Shown here one piece after another: positions 52,084 to 61,740 of a stretch of DNA of 64,000 bases. The stretch's first letter is position 1, and each line of letters starts with the position of its first letter. Under the pieces are notes generated by a model that saw only the letters and a list, made by a program, of their open reading frames with translations, was not told where the DNA came from and searched no databases. A program made the position numbers and the translations under genes. Source of the DNA: Chloroflexota bacterium (GTDB taxonomy: Bacteria > Chloroflexota > Anaerolineae > Anaerolineales > Anaerolineaceae); contig JAJFTV010000071.1 of assembly GCA_021372725.1 (NCBI GenBank), forward strand, positions 51,722 through 115,721, written 5' to 3'.

Positions 52084-53736
52084 TCACTTTTTATGTCTGA
52101 ATTGTTGCAACAATGGTTCGATTCTTTGCTTCTCGTCCAGCAGAGCATGGGTGACGGGGTCCACTGCCACGCAGGCGCCGCGTGCATCAATAATAGTATG
52201 AACGTTTCCCGGTGCAAACCGGCTGCCGCGCAGATGGGGTGCATCCATGATACCGCAGGCGGCCGCACGGGTCAGATTACCGGCATCGGTAAACGGGTCA
52301 GTATCGCTGCCCTGGGCAAGACGTCGGATCGCTTCCAGGGTGACAGATGCCTCCCTGATCAGTTCATTCTTTCGTTCTTTCAGCCTTTCATCCAGCAGCA
52401 TCGCCGGTTGACCATACAATGCTCTTTCGATGGATTTACGGACGATTACGCAGGCTTCAATCACGTCTTTACCCGTTGCGGCATGTTGTGCCTCGGTATG
52501 GCCAACGATATGAACGATGTGCGGCTGTAAAGCCATCTGGATATACACACTGGTGGCCAGGTGTGAACGGGCAGCATCCAGGTCGAGCGGGTAACTGAGC
52601 AGGCCTGTTCTTACCTGCCGCCAGATCGTAAAATCAGGCCCGGTCAGCGGCTCAATTATCTCCAAAATGGCCGCCATCTTGGCCAGATCCATCACATCCG
52701 AGAGACCGGGCGGGCTGTTGAACATCATCTGGGCAATATAATCACGAACCCCCAATGTGCGGGCATTGTATGCCGATAAATACGCTGAAACGACCGATAC
52801 CACATCCGGCGCATCGCGCATCCCCCAGTGATGAGGCTCATTGAGTTCCAGAGGGATGCCATGCTCCCCATACCAGCGGATCAACTGCTGGTGCTGCTCG
52901 ATGGAACCCTGTAAATCCCACGGTCCCCGTCCATCAAGCTGGTTGAACCAGTACAGTGGCACTGCCCCCCAAGCATTGTGAATGGTTTCCTGATACATTT
53001 CGGCCAGGCGGATGAAGTCATCCGTGCCGGAATAGACCCGCAGCAGCGGGAAGTTCCCGTACCGGCTGGCCTGATATAGCGCACGGTAATCCTCGGCACT
53101 GCGGACGGGTACACCACCTGCACCTGTCTGGCGCGGGTTCTGGCGTTCAGGGTGAAAGAAATTTTCCTGGGCATCCTGATCGATGCCCAGTGAAATTACA
53201 TCCAGAACCCCTGCTTCTGCAATTTCCTTTATTCCGGCCAGTGTATCCGGTATGGTTGGCAGACCGAAGTGATGCCTGAGAATGGGAAAGGGCGCTTTCA
53301 GCCGAATTCGTTCCACCACAGTCTGTGGGAACATGGCCTCCGATTCTGGCCCTGTTACTTTGCCTTGCAGATAGGCCAGTATGCTTTCAGGGGATTCTCC
53401 GCCTTCGTACACACGATCAAAAAAACCTATCTGCCTGATACGTTGGGCCAATGGGGGTGTACCGGCAAACAAAAACCGAACCCCCGCATTTCTCAGATCA
53501 TCGGCAGCTTCTGCAAACTCGGAAACCAGGCGTTCACCGGTCTCGGGGGTGAGCCGATAAGAAATCCCAACTACATCCGCATTTTCTTCCCGGGCGGATT
53601 TGAGCACCTGCTCTATAGAAACGGCCGGACCCAGAAATACAGTCCTCCAGCCACTTTGTTCTGCAAGACGCAGGAAATTCATAATACCGGCAACATGAAC
53701 ACATTCGCCCAGTGCCGCAGCAACGATAGTTTTCAT
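52084..53736 (-). CDS. Cobalamin-binding-domain protein with an unassigned C-terminal domain
   Basis: 550 aa. Residues 1-130 resemble the B12-binding Rossmann domain: TVFLGPAVSIEQVLKSA, ADVVGISYRLTPETG and RFLFAGTPPL. The usual D-x-H-x-x-G reads CVHVAG (residues 12-17), so the His ligand (His14) and Gly are kept but Asp is Cys. Residues 150-500 look like a barrel-type catalytic domain with EPHHWGMRDAPD, ARTLGVRDYIAQMMFNSPPG and HTEAQHAATGKDVIEAC. It may be an aminomutase or mutase. I cannot name the reaction. Confidence 0.7.
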   Translation of the reverse strand: MKTIVAAALGECVHVAGIMNFLRLAEQSGWRTVFLGPAVSIEQVLKSAREENADVVGISYRLTPETGERLVSEFAEAADDLRNAGVRFLFAGTPPLAQRIRQIGFFDRVYEGGESPESILAYLQGKVTGPESEAMFPQTVVERIRLKAPFPILRHHFGLPTIPDTLAGIKEIAEAGVLDVISLGIDQDAQENFFHPERQNPRQTGAGGVPVRSAEDYRALYQASRYGNFPLLRVYSGTDDFIRLAEMYQETIHNAWGAVPLYWFNQLDGRGPWDLQGSIEQHQQLIRWYGEHGIPLELNEPHHWGMRDAPDVVSVVSAYLSAYNARTLGVRDYIAQMMFNSPPGLSDVMDLAKMAAILEIIEPLTGPDFTIWRQVRTGLLSYPLDLDAARSHLATSVYIQMALQPHIVHIVGHTEAQHAATGKDVIEACVIVRKSIERALYGQPAMLLDERLKERKNELIREASVTLEAIRRLAQGSDTDPFTDAGNLTRAAACGIMDAPHLRGSRFAPGNVHTIIDARGACVAVDPVTHALLDEKQRIEPLLQQFRHKK

Positions 53737-53964
53737 CTTTAAATCCCTTAAAAGAACTCGGATTATCCCCTTGAATGTCAGTGAGGTGAAAACAATTAAT
53801 GTAGAATATTATAACAGATGTTGGTATTTGGCTTCTCTTACCCACTTGGTGCTCATGCTATTACATCTCCAGTTAATGATCCCTTTGCTCTTGGGCGTAT
53901 GGTTCACTGCGCTCCCAAGACAATAGCCCAAAGCCTGAAAACCAGGATCGGCAGGTTTTTTCGG

Positions 53965-53973
53965 TGCTATAAT
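53965..53973 (+). promoter_or_regulatory. Extended -10 promoter of the thiolase gene
   Basis: TGC followed by TATAAT (53968-53973), 57 bp before the ATG at 54031. No -35 is seen. This is the same TGCTATA form as at 23793 and 25010. Confidence 0.55.
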
Positions 53974-54030
53974 CGCTGATAGTTACAAAACACAACACCC
54001 TGTAACCACTAACTCACGCTGGAGGACAGA

Positions 54031-55251
54031 ATGAGTGAAGCTGTTATTATTGATGCCATCCGTACACCCATCGGTGCACTGGGCGGCATCCTCTCCGCTG
54101 TACGGCCCGATGATCTGGCAGCCCATGTACTGAAAGGCATCCTTGCCCGAACCGGTCTGGACGCTAAATGGGTGGAAGAAGTCTATCTCGGATGTGCAAA
54201 CCAGGCCGGTGAAGACAATCGCAACGTTGCGCGCATGGCACTTTTACTGGCCGGTATGCCGGTTGAAACTGCAGGGGTGACCTTCAATCGTCTGTGCGCT
54301 TCCGGTCTGACGGCCGTCAATATGGCAGCCCGGGCCATCAAATCCGGTGAGGGCGATGTTTTCCTGGCAGGCGGCGTTGAAAGCATGTCGCGCGCACCCT
54401 ACTCTTTGCCCAAAGCTGAAAGCGCCTTCGGCAGCAGCAACCTGACTGCCTGGAATACGGCCCTGGGCTGGAGATACCCCAACCCGATCATGGAAAAAAT
54501 GTACGGCACCGAGGCCATGGGTGAGACAGCCGAGAATCTGGCGGAAATGTATTCGATCAGCCGCGAGGACCAGGATCGATTTGCAGTTCAAAGCCACCAG
54601 CGTGCCATTGCAGCAATCGACTCAGGCAAATTTGCAGAAGAGATTCTTCCGGTGTCCATCCCCCAGCGCAAAGGAGATCCGGTCATAGTGACAACGGATG
54701 AACGCCCACGGCGTGATACCAGTTTCGAAGCACTGGCCCGCCTGAAACCCTCCTTCCGCAGCGCCGGTACGGTTACGGCCGGTAATTCTTCCGGGTTGAA
54801 TGATGGCGCGGCAGCATTGCTGGTGATGAATGCGGACAGGGCAGACGGGTTGGGTTTCAAACCGCTGGCCCGGATCGTCACTTCCGCGGCATGCGGAGTT
54901 CCCCCCCGTATCATGGGAATTGGGCCGGTCTATGCAACCCGCAAAGCGTTGCAACGCGCCGGTTTAAGCATTTCGGATATTGGTTTGGTGGAACTCAACG
55001 AGGCCTTTTCCTCGCAGTCACTGGCAGTGCTGGGTGAGCTGGGGATTTCGCAGGAAATTACCAACGTGAACGGCGGTGCCATTGCCCTGGGACATCCATT
55101 GGGATGTTCTGGCGCCAGGATCCTGACCACCCTCATCCATGAAATGGGCCGGCGAGCTGCATCGATGCCGCGTCCTTTTTACGGGCTGGCCACCCTGTGT
55201 GTAGGCGTGGGGCAGGGTGAAGCAACGATTATCGAATGGATCGGTGATTAA
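54031..55251 (+). CDS. Acetyl-CoA acetyltransferase (thiolase)
   Basis: 406 aa. Acyl-accepting Cys89 in [10 protein letters not shown], the His in [16 protein letters not shown], and the second catalytic Cys in [22 protein letters not shown] and ELNEAFSSQ are family blocks. It joins or cleaves acetoacetyl-CoA and longer 3-oxoacyl-CoA; PaaJ/PcaF-like 3-oxoadipyl-CoA thiolase is also possible. Divergent from the B12-domain operon. Strong GGAGG site. Confidence 0.93.
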   Translation: MSEAVIIDAIRTPIGALGGILSAVRPDDLAAHVLKGILARTGLDAKWVEEVYLGCANQAGEDNRNVARMALLLAGMPVETAGVTFNRLCASGLTAVNMAARAIKSGEGDVFLAGGVESMSRAPYSLPKAESAFGSSNLTAWNTALGWRYPNPIMEKMYGTEAMGETAENLAEMYSISREDQDRFAVQSHQRAIAAIDSGKFAEEILPVSIPQRKGDPVIVTTDERPRRDTSFEALARLKPSFRSAGTVTAGNSSGLNDGAAALLVMNADRADGLGFKPLARIVTSAACGVPPRIMGIGPVYATRKALQRAGLSISDIGLVELNEAFSSQSLAVLGELGISQEITNVNGGAIALGHPLGCSGARILTTLIHEMGRRAASMPRPFYGLATLCVGVGQGEATIIEWIGD

Positions 55252-55271
55252 TCATTTCTCTCTTTGCCTTA

Positions 55272-55299
55272 CAACCTTGCAAGGGTTGATGTTTTTTTG
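55272..55299 (+). terminator. Intrinsic terminator after the thiolase gene
   Basis: An imperfect stem (CAACCTTGCAAGGGTTG) about 20 bp after the stop is followed by TTTTTTT. Confidence 0.6.
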
Positions 55300-55403
55300 G
55301 TGTGGAATTGATATGATATAAAATAAACTTGTCCCAGGCAAAACGGGCAAGCTACCGGGGAATTAAAAATTAGTCTCTCAAAAAATAATGTACGATAAGT
55401 GAT

Positions 55404-57797
55404 ATGAAAATGAAATTCAGGTTTGTTGACAAAGGAAAACCAGAGCCAGTGTTGTTTATTCTCCTGTTCACGGCGCTATGTTTTTTTGCTGCATACCTGA
55501 TTGTCAATAATGGCCTGGCACAAGGATTGTTGTTTCTGCTATTGGGAATGGTACTGTATGCCATTTTTTGCCATCCGGCCTGGGTGGTTTACAGCGAGCT
55601 TGGTATTTGGATTGGAACGATCATCTGGGTTGATGCCCGTGTTTCTGCCGACTTTCCAAAATCACTTCTGGATAATGGTTTACCGGCAGCCGTAGCAGCA
55701 GCCGTGATGATTGTTATCTACCAGGTATTCATCCGTCAGCGTAAGTCACTGCAGGAACTGGATACTCGTTTCCGGCTGCTTTCTGAAAACGTATCAGGGT
55801 TTGAGGTTTGGCAGCGTCCTGACGGAACCTTGGAGTATGTCAGTTCATCCTGCGAACAAATTACCGGTTACACCGCCGCCGAGTTTCTACATGAGCGGGA
55901 TTTATACTCACAAATTATCCTTGCGGAAGATCGCGACAAGCTCAGTAAAGTAATGCAGCCTTCCAATGAACCTCAGCAGAACATCAAAAAGGAAGATGTG
56001 CGCATCCGGCAACGTTCCGGCCAACTCCGTTGGGTGGAATATTCCTCGCGCTCTGTTTTTGACAAAACAGGCCGGTATATTGGGCAATGTATCGGCCTGT
56101 ACGATATCAACTCACGAAAAAAGGAAATCGATAATCTAAAAGTCCAGTATGAACGTTTGCATACTGCGTTGGAAACATCCGAAGATGGCATTTGGGATAT
56201 GAACCTGAAAGATGGAGAAACTTATTTCAATCCCAGATATGCCACCTTAATGGGTCTCAAACCGGGCGAGAACCATATTCTTTTGAAAGACTACCTGAAA
56301 TTGATTCACCCTGATGATCTGCCCGGGATGTTGGATGCATTCAAATCTCACATTTCACGTCAAACCAGTTCTTATGAAACCGAATACCGCTTGCTGACAC
56401 GTTTTGGAAAATGGCGCTGGATAATGGATCGTGGAAGGATTGTAACCCAGGATCCCAACGGCAAAGCCACGCGCATGGTGGGCACTCATATCGATAACAC
56501 AGAACGGAAGATGATCCAGGAAGCACTGCGACAGTCTGAAGAGAAATTCCGCCAATTGGCAGAAAATATGCATGAGGTATTCTGGCTGCGAGACAAGGAA
56601 AACGGCAGGTTCATTTATATTTCACCGGCATTTAATGAGATATGGGGACATACTGCTGAGGAAATGTACGAGGATCCGGGCCTCTTTTTGGACAGCATCC
56701 ATTGGGAAGATTTCAGCAGGGTATATCATGCCCTCCGTGAACTGGTGGCAAGCGGTGTCATGCTCAACGAAGAATACCGGATTATCCATTCCGACGGGTC
56801 GGTACGTTGGATTCTTTCACGAGCGTATCCCATCTATGATTCCGCCGGAAATTATTATCGCCTGGCAGGGATTGCCGAAGACATCACAAAACGGATGGAA
56901 ATTGATTCGGCGCTCCGGAAGAGCGAAAAACGTTATCGCGATCTGATCGAACGACAGGGTGACGGCGTCAGCATTTTTGACCCGCAAAAGAATATTTTGT
57001 ACATGAACCCGGCCGGAGAAGATATATTTGGTGTCGAACACGGAAGCTCACTAAACCGCAATCTCCATGAATTCATGGATGACGAACAATTTGCGTTGAT
57101 GCAGGAACAGGTGAAAAATAGTCAGGAGACGGAAGAGAGTTCCTTTGAAATCAGGATCACGCGCAATGATCAATGCCAGCGAAGCTTGCTGGTTACCTCA
57201 ACACCGCGTTTTGATACGAACGGGCAATTCATCGGAGAAATTGCCATTTTCAAGGATATCACCCAGCGCAAGGAGCAGGAAAACAAGTTGTGGTATCTGG
57301 GACTGCACGATGGTTTGACCGGGTTGTTCAACCGGGCCCATTTTGATATTGAAGCGGAACGGCTTGAAATGAGCGACTCGTTTCCCATTGGTATCATCAT
57401 GATGGATGTTGACAATTTGAAACAGGTCAATGATCAACTGGGGCACGCTGCCGGGGATGATATGCTGCTGCGGGTATCGAAATTGCTCAGAAAATCTGTC
57501 CGGTCAGGAGATATTGTGGCACGTGTAGGTGGAGACGAATTTGCCATTTTGATGCCAAATTCTGATGAAAATACGCTTCTCCATGTTTTGAACCGCATCG
57601 ATACAAATGTGGCTGCTGAAAATGAACAAGTAGATTTGACTTATTCACTCAGTCTTTCCGCTGGAGGATCCATCGCCAAACAACAAGGTACTTTACGGGA
57701 AAACATCGAAAACGCAGACGTGCGTATGTATGAAATCAAAAACAATAAAAAGAAACGGCTTCCTTTTAATTTACCTGCCAAAGAAACCCCACAATAA
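55404..57797 (+). CDS. Diguanylate cyclase with multiple PAS domains and a membrane anchor
   Basis: 797 aa. Three membrane helices at about 12-105, then four PAS modules (about 120-235, 250-370, 375-495 and 505-620), each with typical PAC ends (AGIAEDITKR). The GGDEF domain starts near 630; the active motif is intact: GGDEF at 709-713. The inhibitory site RSGD (700-703) is present at the right spacing, so it can bind c-di-GMP and be feedback-inhibited. No EAL domain. Likely makes c-di-GMP in response to a redox, light or ligand signal; the cofactor is unknown. Confidence 0.92.
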   Translation: MKMKFRFVDKGKPEPVLFILLFTALCFFAAYLIVNNGLAQGLLFLLLGMVLYAIFCHPAWVVYSELGIWIGTIIWVDARVSADFPKSLLDNGLPAAVAAAVMIVIYQVFIRQRKSLQELDTRFRLLSENVSGFEVWQRPDGTLEYVSSSCEQITGYTAAEFLHERDLYSQIILAEDRDKLSKVMQPSNEPQQNIKKEDVRIRQRSGQLRWVEYSSRSVFDKTGRYIGQCIGLYDINSRKKEIDNLKVQYERLHTALETSEDGIWDMNLKDGETYFNPRYATLMGLKPGENHILLKDYLKLIHPDDLPGMLDAFKSHISRQTSSYETEYRLLTRFGKWRWIMDRGRIVTQDPNGKATRMVGTHIDNTERKMIQEALRQSEEKFRQLAENMHEVFWLRDKENGRFIYISPAFNEIWGHTAEEMYEDPGLFLDSIHWEDFSRVYHALRELVASGVMLNEEYRIIHSDGSVRWILSRAYPIYDSAGNYYRLAGIAEDITKRMEIDSALRKSEKRYRDLIERQGDGVSIFDPQKNILYMNPAGEDIFGVEHGSSLNRNLHEFMDDEQFALMQEQVKNSQETEESSFEIRITRNDQCQRSLLVTSTPRFDTNGQFIGEIAIFKDITQRKEQENKLWYLGLHDGLTGLFNRAHFDIEAERLEMSDSFPIGIIMMDVDNLKQVNDQLGHAAGDDMLLRVSKLLRKSVRSGDIVARVGGDEFAILMPNSDENTLLHVLNRIDTNVAAENEQVDLTYSLSLSAGGSIAKQQGTLRENIENADVRMYEIKNNKKKRLPFNLPAKETPQ

Positions 57798-57809
57798 TTT
57801 TTCTTTTGA

Positions 57810-58550
57810 TCAAGATTCGCATTGAAAGGTCAGGGCATCCGGAAGCAGACCGTTCGGACAAGGCTCCGGGATCCAGTCTCGTTTGAAAATCACCGGTTTT
57901 TCCCAAAGTTTCTCATTTTCCGGACCGTAAATTGAGACAATATAAGTCACTTCCCAATAAGGGGGGTCGACAATAAAATAGTGGTCTATGGCGGTATAAG
58001 CGACCGTCGTATCACTCTCCAATGGTTTCAATTGCGCATCGATAAATGGTTGTGGCCCAAGATCCTGGATTTTCAAACGGACTCCAGCAGGAACAGGGCT
58101 ATTGAATGCGACCATAAAGGTGCAGCTCTTCATTTGGGTGGTTACAGTCAGGTTTCCGTTATTGTATTCTGCCGGAACTGCATCTTGCGGAATTTGCCCC
58201 GTGACAAGGATTGAATCTGTTTCATAAGAAGTCTTTGGCAGGCACCAGATCGATACACCATCCTCCACCACTCCAAAGACTTGTAACGTGGGCGTGAGGG
58301 TTGGTGTTTCAGTGCTTTGTTGAGTGCTGGAAGGGGTTACAGTGGGTTGGGGAGCTGCGGTAATCACCTGATCCACTATCCGGGTAACCAAAACAGTCTG
58401 TGCAACAATCCGGGTGACTTCAACTTCCTGCGCACATTGAACTGGCTTTGAGTTTTCGATTCTTTCATCGATCAACACAATTGCGGACGCCAACACAATG
58501 GCCCCGGCCAAAAGACGAAGGAATGTTTTTAGGGAGAAAAATCCTTCCAT
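57810..58550 (-). CDS. Membrane-anchored protein of unknown function
   Basis: 246 aa. N-terminal helix (about 8-27) as signal anchor, then the valine-threonine-arginine repeat VEVTRIVAQTVLVTRIV typical of Chloroflexota surface proteins, and a Thr/Ser/Pro linker (about 65-90). The outer domain is beta-rich, with three Cys. Convergent with the diguanylate cyclase gene (13-bp gap). No family recognised. Confidence 0.65.
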   Translation of the reverse strand: MEGFFSLKTFLRLLAGAIVLASAIVLIDERIENSKPVQCAQEVEVTRIVAQTVLVTRIVDQVITAAPQPTVTPSSTQQSTETPTLTPTLQVFGVVEDGVSIWCLPKTSYETDSILVTGQIPQDAVPAEYNNGNLTVTTQMKSCTFMVAFNSPVPAGVRLKIQDLGPQPFIDAQLKPLESDTTVAYTAIDHYFIVDPPYWEVTYIVSIYGPENEKLWEKPVIFKRDWIPEPCPNGLLPDALTFQCES

Positions 58551-58765
58551 ACAGGAATGTTCTTTTCAATTTTACTGAGACTACAGAAAATTATACAACA
58601 AATGAACTGGCATCCAACAAATAAAATTTATAGAAAAAATGAGAACGATCGGTTCGTAAGGCCTCAAATTAAATTACTTTGGTGGCCTGAATTTGAAATT
58701 GCCAGTAGTATATAATTGAAATTACTTTACTATAAGATTTCGCATGGTCTTTTCGATCCAAATCA

Positions 58766-61675
58766 ATGAGTACAATAAGGCGCCACACTACCCATTCCAC
58801 ACTCCATGTGCTGGATGCCCGAAAGCAAAGGAGAAAGAGAAAACAGGTTTCTCTGGTATCACGCAGTAACAGAATCCTGTTTTTCAGTGGAACGGTTTTC
58901 CTTGTCCTGTTGTCTGGCATTATCCTCGCGGCAGGAGTCTGTTTGATTTCCGCAGCACGCAGCCTACCCGCGGTTGAAAACATGGCCCAGATCATGGAGC
59001 CTGAGCCGGGAAAAGTACTGCCCCCAACACAATTCTATGACCGCAGCGGGAAAATACTGCTGTATACACTCGAAAACCCGGGCATTGAACGGCGGTATCT
59101 CAGCATTGACCCGGCCGACTCACCCCATTTCTCCCCCCAACTTGTCCAGGTGATGACTGCCCTGGAAGGCAATTACTGGTCCGACTCGGGGATTTCACTG
59201 CAAAAGATAACCGATCCAGAGCCGCATACCATCGCCGAACACCTGGTAATCGATTCACTTCTGTATGAAGAACCGGCCGGTCTTCCGCGAGCAATCCGCA
59301 TGCGTTTGCTGGCTGTTCAGATTCAAATCAGATATGGTAAGGCAAAAATACTGGAATGGTATTTGAACACTGCCTGTTTTGGTCACCTGGCTTTTGGCGC
59401 TGATCAGGCATCCCAGGTCTATCTGGGAAAACCAGCCACCCAGCTCAATCTCACCGAGTCGGCGCTGTTGGTTTCACTTCTCACCACACCAACCCTGAAC
59501 CCCCTGGAGGCGCCCCAGGCAGCCCGCATAAGGACAGACGCAGTTCTCGATCAGCTTGCTGCCACAGGGCAATATGCTTCATCGGATATCGGGAACGCAA
59601 AAACAACACAACTGGTGCTCCTCGAACCGCTACAAGAAACGGCTGAAGTGACTGATTTTATCCAGTATTCCATCGATCAACTGGAGAAATCGATCAGCAG
59701 TACGCAAATCGAGCGCGGCGGGCTTAAGGTAATCACAACGCTGGATGCGGATCTGCAGCGGCAGTTGATTTGCACACTTGCCACACAGCTTCTGTGGATG
59801 GCAACCCCCTCGGACGCAGGCGAGGCTGTGCTTTCCAGTGAATGCGAAGCTGCCGCTCTGCTGCCTCTTCCGGATAACAGTGTTCTCAATTCTGCGAATG
59901 CCATTCCTGCAGTCAGTGGGAATAGCCTGGTAATCAACCCTGTAAGTTCGGAGATACTGGCCTGGAGTGGCGTCCTATCCACGGAAGGGATCGATGCTCA
60001 ACCCGAATACGAGGCAGGCAGCCTGCTATCACCCTTTGTGGCCGCGGCAGCCTTTGCGCACGGGATGAGCCCGGCAACGCTGGTCTGGGATGTGCCAGAA
60101 GCAGAGGATGCAGCCAATCTGAACCCGGACGGGATCTGGCACGGTCCACAAAGCCTGCGCCAGGTCATCGCAAAGGATTATTTCAATGCCGTTTACCAGA
60201 CCGCAGAGCTTGTTGGATTCGACGACGTTCGGACGCTGGCAGATACACTGGGGCTCAACAGCCTGGACCAGGTAACTTTCGAAGATGATCTGGCAAACGG
60301 TGAAGGAAAAACCGACCTGCTGGAAATGGGCCAGGCTTTCAGCACATTTGCGACACTGGGCCAGCAAACCGGGATACCGAATGATACCGGCAATACACTT
60401 TCACCCGTCGCTGTCCTGCAGGTTGAAGATCTTGCAGGGAACGTTGTGTACGGTCAAGAGGGCATTGTGACCAGGCCGGTTATGGACCCCGGTCTGGCAT
60501 ATTTGGTGAACGATGTATTGAGTGAAGTCACTTATGATACAAGCCTGGTTTCCCGAACCACCCGGCAGCAGATAAACCCGGATGTTGGCCGGCCTGCTGC
60601 CGCAGCGGTTGAAACCGCTGCCGGGGGAACACAGGCCTGGACGGTGGGCTACACACCTCATCACCTGGTTGTGGTGTGGATGGGCATTCCGGATAATAAG
60701 GTCGATGACAGCAGCCGTGCACTACAGAAGGCGTTCCCGGCGGGTGTCTGGCAGGCGGTCATTCGATACGCGGCTCAAAATGAATCTTCACTGGGCTGGG
60801 AAAAACCCGCCAATGTCATCCAGGTGAAAGTATGCAGTCCTTCCGGTCAACTTCCAACAGATGCCTGCCCTGACATTGTGGATGAATTATTCCTTTCCGG
60901 AAACGAGCCGGTTGCATACGATACCCTTTATCAGACCTATTCGATCAATCGGGAAACCGGTAAATTGGCTACGGTTTTCACACCATTGGAGCTTGTAGAG
61001 CAGCGAACCTTCTTTGTGATCCCTGAAGAGTATAAGGGCTGGGCGCTGACCGGTGGCATCCCACAACCGCCGACCCAATATGATCCAATCCCATCCCAGG
61101 AATCGATCGCGGGGGTTGAGGTTACCTTCCCATCCTCATTGGCCTATATTCATGGTTTAACTGAGATCATCGGCAGTGCGGAAGGGAATAATTTTACATC
61201 CTACCGGTTGGATGTCGGGCAGGGATTATACCCGCAAAGCTGGATACAAATTGGCACTGAAAGCAAAGAGCCGGTAAAGAATAACACCCTGGGCAGTTGG
61301 GATACGACCGGATTGAACGGGCTGTATGTGATCCGGCTTACCGTACAGCGCTCACAAAACCGTTTGGAAACCATATACACCCCGCTTGTGGTGGATAATA
61401 CCCCTCCTGAAATTGTCATCACCTGGCCGCAAGAGAACCAGGTAATTCAATATGTGGAAGGAAAGCAAGTCACCTTTCTCGCGGATGGTTCGGATACGGT
61501 GGGGTTGGATCATATCACCTGGTACGTGGATGGAATTGCTGCCGGGGAAAGAAGTCTTGCGCCATTTTTTCTGTCATGGCCACCGACCCCGGGCAGGCAT
61601 GTGTTGAGGGTAGAGGCGTATGATCTGGCCGGCAATGTGAGCCAGTCGCAGGATGTTGAAGTGATTGTGCAATGA
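58766..61675 (+). CDS. PBP1-like protein with degraded GT51 and transpeptidase motifs
   Basis: 969 aa. One membrane helix (about 38-62), GT51-like domain (80-260), transpeptidase-like domain (about 310-690) and a C-terminal Ig/BiPBP_C-like domain (about 780-969). Many active motifs are lost: E-D-x-x-F-x-x-H-x-G reads EGNYWSDSG (Glu134 kept, His replaced), S-T-I-x-Q-Q reads HTIAEH, R-K-x-x-E reads RAIRM (second Glu missing), S-x-x-K is SLLS (419-422), and the K-T-G region is TAAGGT. Structural motifs KILEWYLN and VYLGK are kept. Likely a scaffold or regulator rather than an enzyme. Confidence 0.8.
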   Translation: MSTIRRHTTHSTLHVLDARKQRRKRKQVSLVSRSNRILFFSGTVFLVLLSGIILAAGVCLISAARSLPAVENMAQIMEPEPGKVLPPTQFYDRSGKILLYTLENPGIERRYLSIDPADSPHFSPQLVQVMTALEGNYWSDSGISLQKITDPEPHTIAEHLVIDSLLYEEPAGLPRAIRMRLLAVQIQIRYGKAKILEWYLNTACFGHLAFGADQASQVYLGKPATQLNLTESALLVSLLTTPTLNPLEAPQAARIRTDAVLDQLAATGQYASSDIGNAKTTQLVLLEPLQETAEVTDFIQYSIDQLEKSISSTQIERGGLKVITTLDADLQRQLICTLATQLLWMATPSDAGEAVLSSECEAAALLPLPDNSVLNSANAIPAVSGNSLVINPVSSEILAWSGVLSTEGIDAQPEYEAGSLLSPFVAAAAFAHGMSPATLVWDVPEAEDAANLNPDGIWHGPQSLRQVIAKDYFNAVYQTAELVGFDDVRTLADTLGLNSLDQVTFEDDLANGEGKTDLLEMGQAFSTFATLGQQTGIPNDTGNTLSPVAVLQVEDLAGNVVYGQEGIVTRPVMDPGLAYLVNDVLSEVTYDTSLVSRTTRQQINPDVGRPAAAAVETAAGGTQAWTVGYTPHHLVVVWMGIPDNKVDDSSRALQKAFPAGVWQAVIRYAAQNESSLGWEKPANVIQVKVCSPSGQLPTDACPDIVDELFLSGNEPVAYDTLYQTYSINRETGKLATVFTPLELVEQRTFFVIPEEYKGWALTGGIPQPPTQYDPIPSQESIAGVEVTFPSSLAYIHGLTEIIGSAEGNNFTSYRLDVGQGLYPQSWIQIGTESKEPVKNNTLGSWDTTGLNGLYVIRLTVQRSQNRLETIYTPLVVDNTPPEIVITWPQENQVIQYVEGKQVTFLADGSDTVGLDHITWYVDGIAAGERSLAPFFLSWPPTPGRHVLRVEAYDLAGNVSQSQDVEVIVQ

Positions 61676-61676
61676 C

Positions 61677-61711
61677 CTGCTGATGAACGTCTGCAGACGT
61701 CCGTCAGCATG
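61677..61711 (+). terminator. Stem-loop after the PBP1-like gene
   Basis: The core ACGTCTGCAGACGT is a perfect palindrome; outer arms TGCTGA/TCAGCA extend it across a small internal loop. No U-run. Probably a terminator or mRNA 3' end structure. Confidence 0.5.
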
Positions 61712-61727
61712 GAATTCAAAGCGGGAT

Positions 61728-61733
61728 TATAAT
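61728..61733 (+). promoter_or_regulatory. TATAAT 7 bp before the MFS start codon
   Basis: TATAAT at 61728-61733 is followed by exactly seven bases and the GTG at 61741. Transcription would begin at or next to the start codon, so the mRNA may be leaderless. No -35 was found. Confidence 0.45.
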
Positions 61734-61740
61734 TGCTACG

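Noticed and set aside
53737..54030. Cobalamin riboswitch before the B12-domain gene
   Set aside because: The space is short and I do not see a B12-box or the needed helices.
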